This document shows, piece after piece, positions 1 through 7,196 of a stretch of DNA of 12,366 nucleotides. The notes below the pieces were generated by a model, which had not been told where the DNA came from, did no database searches, and was given only the letters and a program-made list of their open reading frames with translations. Source of the DNA: Phoronis ovalis (taxonomy: Eukaryota > Phoronida > Phoronidae); the NCBI GenBank assembly GCA_028565635.1, contig JAOXYB010016387.1, positions 1 through 12,366 of the forward strand. The letters are read 5' to 3'. Each line of letters opens with the position of its first letter. Position 1 is the first letter of the stretch. The position numbers were made by a program, and so were the translations under genes.

Positions 1-82
1 TGAAAGGTAACTTGGAGGTCATTTAACGTTCATAAAAGCCAATATGAGCAACCCTGCCTTTGCTAAAAGGCTTTCTAGTTTA
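1..82 (+). repeat. Right end of dispersed AGGTCA-rich repeat, copy 1 (cut by window edge)
   Basis: Positions 1-82 align almost base for base with 988-1070. Both contain TGAAAGGTAA, TAACGTTCATAAAA, GCCAATATGAGCAACCCT and a final CTAGTT. This copy holds a perfect GCCTTT-GCTA-AAAGGC hairpin at 56-71. The rest of the element lies outside the window. Confidence 0.75.
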
Positions 83-503
83 TATCTACTTTCATAACAT
101 TAAAGTAAAAAATATTTCTTTTATCTAGAAATGATTCAAAACTAGAACCAAAATTCCATAATCAACTTAAATTTATAAAATTATTGTTATACTGATATCT
201 GATCACCCATAGTTTATGTTTACAAATAAAAATATAACAGCGGGATTAATTAAAATTAGCCTCATTAACAAATCTTAAATCTTGTGTTGCGTTTTCATAA
301 AACTACAGCGTAACTCTGTTGAAAGTGCAGAAAAGTTGTGTGTTTAAAATATTCTAAAATTTAAAATCTCATGACCATTTGGTGTCTGGTGGGGAAAAAG
401 GAAAGTAAAATTAAATAAATGACACGATATGTTTAATAACGCAAAGAAAATACAACTACAGTTATTTTGGTATCTCGCTTTTTGTCCATTATAATAACTT
501 AGT
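83..503. other. AT-rich intergenic sequence, nothing recognised
   Basis: This 421-bp stretch is strongly AT-rich and has no open frame of note, no RNA gene signature and no clear repeat. It lies between two copies of the same dispersed repeat. Confidence 0.5.
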
Positions 504-672
504 TAGGGTTGCTCCTCCTACAAGGGAGCAAGCCTATTGGTTTTTATGATTTCTTTCTTCTTCTTTTTCTTCAATTTTCAACAAGCTATAGCTCGAAGAC
601 GGTTACAGCTAGGAACATGATACTTGATGTGTGATTTCCCCAGGGTAGGCCATTGCTGACCTTGTGGTCAAA

Positions 673-685
673 AGGTTAAAGGTCA
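673..685 (+). promoter_or_regulatory. DR1-type pair of AGGTCA half sites inside repeat copy 2
   Basis: AGGTTA-A-AGGTCA is a direct repeat of nuclear-receptor half sites with a 1-base spacer, the arrangement preferred by HNF4 and RXR-type receptors. It is a sequence match only. A second DR1 (AGGTCA-A-AGTTCA) lies at 909-921 and a third (AGTTCA-A-AGGTCA) at 3354-3366, both also inside the repeats. Confidence 0.3.
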
Positions 686-738
686 ACATTCTAAAATTGT
701 TCGAAATATTCCAAAATGATGGTATATATTAGTTATAA

Positions 739-760
739 AAAGGTCATATTGATGACCTTT
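739..760. promoter_or_regulatory. Palindromic AGGTCA/TGACCT hairpin (IR6) inside repeat copy 2
   Basis: AAAGGTCAT-ATTG-ATGACCTTT is a perfect 9-bp inverted repeat. It can be read as an IR6 pair of nuclear-receptor half sites or as a cruciform/hairpin structure. The corresponding place in copy 3 (about 3645-3666) retains an imperfect version. Confidence 0.3.
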
Positions 761-1468
761 CAGAATATTTAGATATTAAAAGGTGAATTTTTTAAGTATC
801 TTTTAAATCAATTTCATGGAGGAAACATACTGCAAGTCATAGTGTTTAGTCTAACAGGCTTGTACTTTGATATATGACAGTTGACCTTGATGTCAAAAGG
901 TCATTTAGAGGTCAAAGTTCAAACTCTCGAAAAAGCATAAAATTTTCAGAAAGCATAGAAGTCAAGAGGGATATTTTGAAGTGATGCTGAAAGGTAATTT
1001 AGAGGTTCTGTAACGTTCATAAAAAGCCAATATGAGCAACCCTACCTTTGCGAAATGGCTATCTAGTTATAATTAATATTCCAACTCGCTTTGAGGTACA
1101 CAGGTTTGAACTTAGCGCATTTATTTCCGGTCACAGTGTATACTGATTCAGCAAATGGTGCTTTGAGACACATATTTACATGTTTTAACAATAAAAAACA
1201 CTCATTGGCTATCAACATACGGAGTCCGGAAATAATACGGTATAGACTGGTCCAGATCATGAAAGATAATATCAATGTAACTAAATTGCTATAGGTGCGT
1301 AGTGACTAATGACCCTTGAAGACCAAACACCAGAGCGTAATTGAGCCAAAAAAAGATTTTTCTGATCGAGGGTAATCTTAATATAATTTTCAGTACCAAA
1401 TATTTGTTTAGAAAGAATATAAGTTCTAAGCTTTGGTTTTTGTATAATAGTTTGAGCTCATACATGCA

Positions 1469-1499
1469 TCTTTGGATATTTTATACAATTTTTTCTTAG
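1469..1499. repeat. 31-bp dispersed direct repeat, copy 1 (copy 2 at 2974-3004)
   Basis: TCTTTGGATATTTTATACAA and the following TTTTCTTAG match 2974-3004 at 29 of 31 positions by eye. The second copy starts only 5 bp after the right end of the inverted-repeat element at 2682-2968. The similarity fades quickly outside the 31 bases. Confidence 0.6.
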
Positions 1500-1515
1500 A
1501 GGGAATATCTACCTT

Positions 1516-1665
1516 TAACGTGAACAGTGAATGGGTCGTTTTTTTCGATGATGAATGGTGAAAGCAGCTAAAATTAGCTTGGGAATGGTAAATGTAAATG
1601 ACTGAGATTTTAAAGCGTGAAATGTGAACTAAAAGTATGACAATTTCTGGGGTGAATTGTGAATA
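1516..1665. repeat. Degenerate GTGAAT-type short-motif patch
   Basis: GTGAAC, GTGAATGG, GATGAATGGTGAAA, GCGTGAAATGTGAAC and GGTGAATTGTGAATA recur across 150 bp with irregular spacing. This looks like a decayed short tandem repeat. Period and boundaries are not clear. Confidence 0.4.
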
Positions 1666-2035
1666 CAATATAATAAAAATAGTGGATAAATAGAATTTGT
1701 TTTACTCCACATTGTAACTATGTTTTAAAGACGATAGGCATTAGGGAAAATTGTCCCGGGGGGCTACTTTGTGATACTGATTCATCATTCTTACAAAACT
1801 TTTATAGTTGCCGAATATTACCGAGAAGGTCCTTGTTGGAATGTTCCTGATTGAGGGATATATTACAGTTTACGGAAACAAAGGCTTTGAGGGTCCAAAT
1901 GGAATTTCGGCAATATACAGGGGGGGAATAGTTATATAATAAATAATGGTATAATACTATAGGCAAATGTGTTCGAAATCAAAGAGTAGGACTGTCAATT
2001 AAATTGTAATTTTAATGTCAGTTGATAACGCTGAC

Positions 2036-2061
2036 GGCATTGTTAAACAAATATAAGATAA
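2036..2061. repeat. Short direct repeat, first copy (second at 2106-2131)
   Basis: GGCATTGTTAAACA followed by an AT-rich ATATAA tail occurs at 2036 and again at 2106, with only about two differences over 26 bases. The copies start 70 bp apart. No element could be assigned. Confidence 0.5.
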
Positions 2062-2681
2062 TGACTATCAGATTGTACAATCTTCATGTGCTTTAATACC
2101 AATATGGCATTGTTAAACATATATAATATAAGGCATTTATCCATGTCATGAGTGAATTTAATTCCCAAACTTATCTCAGAAATGTGCTTTAAAATAAACC
2201 ATTATCCAACTGTTTTTGGATAACTTGCTGTCTACAATAAGCTCTGTATGACCTGTTGTGCAAAGTCAACATGTATTCATAGACTATACATAATCTTATT
2301 TCCACGTATAAAAACTGTCAAGACAATAAAGCAAGTTATGCTATTCAATTTAATAAAAATCATCTAACATGGTCTGACCTTCACAGAAGCCATAAAATGT
2401 TAATGCAGCTTTTTGTACTTTACGTTATTAAGCGGATATTAATGTCCTATAACAGAGCAAAAAAATTCATTCTACAGGTAAATTTGATGCAGCAAAAGTG
2501 ATCATTATTATACCAAAGATGTTTTGTTTTCCATGTTGCAGATTGTTTAAGCTTGCCAAAAAATTGTAATGTATATAACGATCTTCCTTCAACTTTGTCA
2601 TCGACTATCACACCAATCAGTGATGAACACTCACCCGAATCGTTATATACTGACCAAAATCGTTGAACACAGATCGCGGGG

Positions 2682-2968
2682 GGGGGCAGTCAATATGAAA
2701 GTGGGTACCATGTTCCAATATGGCTTTTCAAAAAGCCCCTAATGAAGTGAAGTTTTGCAAAAAATACACCAGTAAGGAAGTGACTTTGGGAAAAACTGAC
2801 AACCCTAACAAAGTGTCACCTCCAAAAAACCACCCCTTTTCGTGATTTTAGCCAAAAAACATACCCTAAGTACGTAACACCCGTTACGCGCAGTCGGTTC
2901 GAAAAACATACCCTTTCACACGAAATTTTGCTGGAACATGCGTACCCACTTTCATATTGACTGCCCCC
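2682..2968. mobile_element. MITE-like element with 36/37-bp terminal inverted repeats
   Basis: The left end (2682-2717) begins GGGGGCAGTCAATATGAAAG and ends TGTTCCA. The right end (2932-2968) is its reverse complement, with a single local difference (GGTACCATG against GGTACGCATG). The 287-bp element has no coding capacity. Its interior has a GGCTTTT/AAAAGCC foldback at 2722-2737 and repeated AAAAACATACCCT motifs (2854-2866, 2902-2914) with weaker relatives near 2761 and 2824. I see no clean target-site duplication: the left flank is a G run (2678-2681) and the right flank is TGGGG. The size and terminal repeats fit a non-autonomous DNA transposon; the superfamily is not assignable here. Confidence 0.8.
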
Positions 2969-2973
2969 TGGGG

Positions 2974-3004
2974 TCTTTGGATACTTTATACAATCTTTTC
3001 TTAG
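2974..3004. repeat. 31-bp dispersed direct repeat, copy 2
   Basis: This stretch matches 1469-1499 with two differences and lies directly beside the MITE-like element. The sequence between here and 3189 is AT-rich, with a TTTCGTG/CACGAAA inverted repeat (3110-3131, 8-base loop) and nothing else recognised. Confidence 0.6.
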
Positions 3005-3188
3005 CTATGGCTAACCTTAAATTAGTTCTTTAAAATTAGATTCATCCTGTATTGCACCGGATAGTTTCTTGATATCATTTCAACAGTCAAGTTGTTACTA
3101 TCACTAACTTTTCGTGAAAATTTACACGAAATCGTGCTGTGAATCACTATTACATTAGGATGCTAAAATGACATGTCTAGATAAATAA

Positions 3189-4022
3189 TTAGGGTTACTG
3201 CTTTCAGGCAGAAACCTATTGGTTTTATACGTTTTCTATTGTTCTTCATATTTTCAGCAAGCTATCTCTCGAAGACAGTTACATTAGAGGCATGATACTT
3301 GACGTGTGGCATTGGGTGGGCCATTGTTGACCCCGAGGTCAAATTTCATTTGGAGTTCAAAGGTCAAATTTCTAAGCTTTCTTATAACGTTCCAAAATTA
3401 TATTATTGATTTACAAAAAGTTCATTTTAAACACCTCTGAAAATATTTCTGTACTAAAAGGCGAATTTTTTGTTTTTTGCATCTTTTGAATAATTTGTGA
3501 ATCTTCCAAGTTATATCTCACAGACGATTACAGTTAGGAACATCATACTTGAGGTGGGATATGCCCAGGATGAATGATTCGCGAGGTCAAAAGTCAAATT
3601 TATAAAATTGTTCAAAACGTTCCAAAAGGATAATTTCAGGTACGAAAAAGTCATTTAGTTGACCTTTTACGACATTAGGCATTATTTTTTATATTTTTGG
3701 CATCTTTTCAATAAATGAAACATGCTGTACCTTGTAACGGTTAGTTCTATATTAGTTCTGTGTTATTTGACATATGACAGCACCATTGGTTAAAGAGTTA
3801 ATCTTGAGGCAAAAGATTAAAATTTCAAAATGCGAAACTTCGATATAAGGTTTTTATAGTTTTAGAGTTCACCAAGCGGTTCTTGGTCATTTTGAGGTCA
3901 AATAGTCCCAAAGCAATGAATTTTTTAATTTAATGGAAAATTCAAAAATGACACCGGAAAGTCATTTAGAGGCCATGCAAAAGTCATAGATGTTCATAGC
4001 AGCAACCCTGCCTTTGCTAAAA
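3189..4022 (+). repeat. Dispersed AGGTCA-rich repeat, copy 3 (about three monomers)
   Basis: The left end, TTAGGGTTACTGC, is followed by CCTATTGGTTTTATACG, as in copy 2. The right end, GCAGCAACCCT (3999-4009), is the inverted match of AGGGTTACTGC (3191-3201) at 10 of 11 positions and is followed by GCCTTTGCTAAAAG as in copy 1. Internal monomers start near 3257 and 3506 (CAAGCTAT/CAAGTTAT, CTCGAAGACAGTTACA, ATGATACTTGA-like), and a third, more diverged one starts near 3725. It is longer than copy 2 by about one monomer. No coding capacity is visible. Confidence 0.75.
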
Positions 4023-4348
4023 GTAGAAGCCATTACTACTTGTCTATAATATATACCATGCCTCAGCAAAAAAAGCTCATTATTTATAGGACTGTTATTC
4101 CATGTATCATTTGAAAGCAAAAAATGCAAATGTCGTACATGGTGATATTGATATTCACTATAGGTAAATATAACACGTTTTCGGATGTTTTTACATGTAT
4201 TATTTTTTTAATTTAAATTGACTGCAGCTTACAGCAATTCGGAGTCAAACAAAACAGTTTTTAATGCAAATGCAAATGTGAGGTCTAGCTGAAAATTTAA
4301 GATTTGAATTGTGTACTTTTTACTGTTTTTTGGATTACTGTCGTTCAG
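4023..4348. other. AT-rich sequence between the last repeat and the candidate first exon
   Basis: There is no supported gene or promoter motif in this stretch. A pyrimidine-rich TTTTTACTGTTTTTTGG at about 4316-4332 could serve as the polypyrimidine tract for the tentative acceptor at 4347-4348. In-frame upstream codons are stopped by TGA at 4305, and there is no ATG, so no start exon is visible here. Confidence 0.45.
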
Positions 4349-4449
4349 ATTATCAAAAATCTGGTTTGCCACCAACAGGACTAACGGCAACTGGAACAAA
4401 AGGAGCTGCAACCTGGTATACGAACACCCTCTCGATCTATTTCAATTTT
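4349..4449 (+). CDS. Candidate upstream coding exon of the receptor (tentative)
   Basis: A pyrimidine-rich tract and TTCAG (AG at 4347-4348) precede this stretch, and TTT|GTAAAT (GT at 4450-4451) follows it. Read in the frame where codons start at 4350, it gives an open peptide containing TNGNWNKRSCNLVYEHPL, with an NRT sequon, and ends with one extra base. That is exactly the phase-1 base that exon 4585-7196 needs (T + TC = Phe). It would place a cysteine shortly before the first CUB strand, where CUB domains usually have one. Local composition is less AT-rich than the flanks. Against it: the donor is weak, a second donor-like CTG|GTATAC exists at 4416, another frame is also open, and the peptide is too short to assign to a family. 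Confidence 0.33.
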
Positions 4450-4584
4450 GTAAATTTCTTACAAACTATGCTCAAGAATAAAATGATTTTTAGAAATTTT
4501 TGCAAACTATTGTAGAACAATAGGTACATCGATCGTGTAGTCTCCATTTAATAACTTAAATATTAATATATCCTTTACTTGTAG
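4450..4584 (+). other. Sequence before exon A: 3' end of an intron, with splice acceptor
   Basis: The stretch is AT-rich and ends in TATATCCTTTACTTGTAG, a reasonable branch/pyrimidine/acceptor region. In the frame of exon A it is open only back to 4560 (TAA at 4557-4559) and contains no in-frame ATG. The coding sequence therefore cannot begin here and must come from an upstream exon. If the candidate exon at 4349-4449 is real, this is a 135-bp intron. Confidence 0.7.
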
Positions 4585-7196
4585 TCTTGCTTAAAGGAAA
4601 TGTAATACAGGCGGGAGGTAATATAAAATTCGGCTATGGTGATGAAAGCACTGGTCCATGGACAATTACTGTACCTGATAACAACACTGTTGAAATTTTA
4701 CTGTTGGATATAAATTTGCCTTGTGATGAAAATGAGCTTAGGCTGTATGCTGTTAATGAAACGGGTAACCGTGAACAAATTGCACGCTTCTGTGGTATTA
4801 TGCCTGATGTGGCGAGAACGAGAGAAACATTACTGTCAAAGGTATCGGATAAAAATGTATCACTGGAACTTTGTGCTCAGATTGATAATCTTGCTCATCG
4901 AGCATATTTAAGGTATGAACTTTTTTCACATAGTACATCATCACCGGTTATTACTGCGAACACAAGCGATGGAATGATAATTGTTAACAAGTCTTTATAT
5001 ATACTGAATGTAGATTATTCATGGCTTCTTCAGACAACTCATCCCAATCAAGTACTTCATTTAAAATTCAATGATTTTGATATCGAGAAAGCTAGTCATG
5101 ACGATTCGTGTTTTGATTACGTGCTTGTGCACGATGGAAAATCAGAAAACTTTCCTGTTCTGGGTAAATATTGCGGCAGTATTCAAGAACTGACAGTGTC
5201 TTCAACTAGTCGCTTCATGTTTGTCAAGTTTCACAGCGACGATAGTGTCACAGCTACAGGATTTAATGCCACATATTACTCAGTGTTTCGGGGTAACCCA
5301 GGAAACCCAGGTCGCATTCAACTGAACCCCAGCACACCCGTAGCATATACCTCTGTGAATTATGATGACGTCTATTTGTGGTTCCTGAATGCTCCGTACG
5401 GTTATGAAATTGCTGGAAACTGGCACACTCCAGGGGTTGGGCGAAGTGCTGTTTTGTCCTTCTACAGCGGCAGAGTTGATACCCGTTCTACGTTTCACTC
5501 CAATTTTAGCCTCGAATACAATGCAAGTGGTGCATTGCCAGAACCATCATATATGATGTATCTCATTGTAAAGGTGCACATTGTCCGCTCTACTGCTTCT
5601 AATACTACCTCTCGTAATCTTTTAACCATGACTTACGAATATCGACAAGTTTCTGATACAGGTGAAAGTTGTGAACCGAGTCCTTATTGTTTAATAAATA
5701 CCGATGATTTGAATGACAACAGATATCATTTAAAGACTTGGGTTTTTAATTCACAATCGAAATCGTACATCAAAATACGTACACGGAAGTTGCCACCATG
5801 GGAATCAGATCTTTGTTTAGATGAAGGATTTATTGTGGTGGAAGAGTCGGACATTGTTGGCCCATTCTGCTCATCAAACTTCAATCGCGATATATCAGAA
5901 TGGGAGTTTTTATCTCACAGTTCGGAACTAAAGGTGATATTCTTCTCGTACAAAACAAAGACAGGTGCTTACAAACTAACTGTAGAACAAACGGCTTGTC
6001 AGGGTATCGTGCTAGATGGTTCCAAAAATGGTGGATTAATTGTAGATTGGGACACTTTTAGCGTAATGAATTCTATAGCAGCAAATTGTTGGATGTGGCA
6101 ATATTTTGTTAATGACCAGAATGGTCCACATTTCCAGTATTTGGACATCAAAGCCGACGTTTTCTCCAATATTATAGGTAACACAGAAATAACTACAGCA
6201 CTGACAATGACCGCAGTCAATTCTAAATGTAGTTGGGAGTGTATGGATAATTTCGTTCAGCTCAGCGGAACACCAGTGTGTAGTGTCTATTCAGCAGGGT
6301 CAAAAAGCCACAAAGAACAGTGGATTGGGTTTGCATCTTCTTGCTCTTATGCCCAAGCATCGTTTTCTTTAACTTTACGCAAACATAATGGTGTAGACGA
6401 AACTGCTAATCTTAATTGTAGTAAAAATAATAATTGCGGTATGATAATTCGCCCAACTGCATGTGGAGCATTGCAGTTTCAGCCGGGATTAGACAACCAA
6501 TTCTGCGAGTGGAGTATTGCTTTCAATTCGGATATTTCAGCAGCTTTTCATGAAGATATGTCAAATTTTTTGTTAACTTTTAATTCTGTACCGTCGGATG
6601 CTTGCTTTGGGAGACTTGGGAGTCTGCTAGTACACGAAAATATTGAAACAGGCACTTTCAAATATAAACATCAATCTCAGTATAACCACAGACACGAGAT
6701 TTCGCCATACTGTGTTCCACCAATTTTAATTCACACATTAAGCGTGGGATTAATTAAAATCAGATACAATAAACCTGCAGAGTACATATCAAAACAGACA
6801 ACCCCTTTGCAACTTGACTACAAATTACTGAGACAGCAAAATATGACTGAACCTGAAAAATGTTCTTATAATTATATGGATGGCTGGCATAAGTACAGTT
6901 TTAAAGGAAATATATTCTCACTAACAGGATCTTGCTATTCAATTGGTGAAGATTTCCACAGCAATAATTTTGGGACATCGGTTACTCTGCCGAAGCTGCA
7001 TTTTGGACTCCGTATGAACAACACTTGGAATAATGCGTTATACGAGTGTAAGGCTCGTGCAGGGGGGCATCTGGTTACTATAAACACGGAAGAGGAATAT
7101 TGGTTCTTCATGAGCTTGTTTCAAACTAAATGGAAAACACTTACATTTAAATATGCCCCGTATGTAGCCGTGTATATTGGTCTACAGGAGTCAAAG
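4585..7196 (+). CDS. Receptor exon A: six CUB/CUB-like domains and first half of C-type lectin domain 1
   Basis: An 870-codon open stretch starts after acceptor TTTACTTGTAG (AG at 4583-4584) and ends at donor AAAG|GTACGT (GT at 7197-7198). It opens with two bases of a split codon (phase 1), and the first full codon, TTG at 4587, is an internal Leu, not a start. I read about six beta-sandwich CUB or CUB-like units: 3-114, 120-232, 236-355, 362-466, 471-598 and 611-748. Only the second is classical: FDIE (E167), SCFDY (C175, D177), HDG, KYCG (C196), HSDDS (D218) and GFNATY, which is the calcium-binding CUB pattern. The others keep W-x-I-like strands and paired cysteines but are divergent. Residues 767-870 begin a C-type lectin domain with GSC (C783), ALYEC (C821), GGHLVTI and YIGLQ, and the intron falls just before its central strand. 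The ectodomain is rich in N-x-S/T sequons, as expected for a secreted-pathway protein. Confidence 0.9.

Larger units (their letters stand above)
504..1070 (+). repeat. Dispersed AGGTCA-rich repeat, copy 2 (about two 250-bp monomers with inverted ends)
   Basis: TAGGGTTGCTC at 504-514 is the exact reverse complement of GAGCAACCCTA at 1034-1044, and shared sequence with copy 1 continues to about 1070. A foldback of TTGCTCC (509-515) with GGAGCAA (525-531) sits at the left end, followed by CCTATTGGTTTTTATG, also found in copy 3. Internally, related stretches start near 582 and 832, a spacing of about 250 bp, each leading to TGACCTTG-x-x-GTCAAAAGGT motifs. No coding capacity is visible, so this is a non-autonomous element or a degenerate satellite-like repeat. 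Confidence 0.75.
1071..2681. other. AT-rich intergenic stretch with short repeats, no gene
   Basis: Open frames here are short and overlap on opposite strands, with no recognisable protein. Visible structure: a degenerate GTGAAT/TGAATGG-rich patch at about 1516-1665; a 31-base sequence at 1469-1499 repeated at 2974-3004; a 26-base direct repeat at 2036-2061 and 2106-2131; and G runs at 1754-1759 and about 1920-1926. The rest looks like ordinary AT-rich intergenic or intronic DNA. Confidence 0.5.

Noticed and set aside
1063-1668. Short minus- and plus-strand open frames at 1063-1294 and 1426-1668
   Set aside because: They overlap each other on opposite strands or fall in a degenerate short-motif repeat. 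The peptides show no family resemblance.
1751-1930. Possible second inverted-repeat element between the G-rich runs
   Set aside because: TTGCCGAATATT and a weak inverted partner are visible, but the ends do not match each other or the 2682-2968 element.
4309-4515. 68-codon plus-strand open frame at the candidate exon
   Set aside because: It starts with TTG, not ATG, and its phase does not match the entry of exon A. A different frame through 4349-4449 is the one that fits, so the long frame itself is not called.
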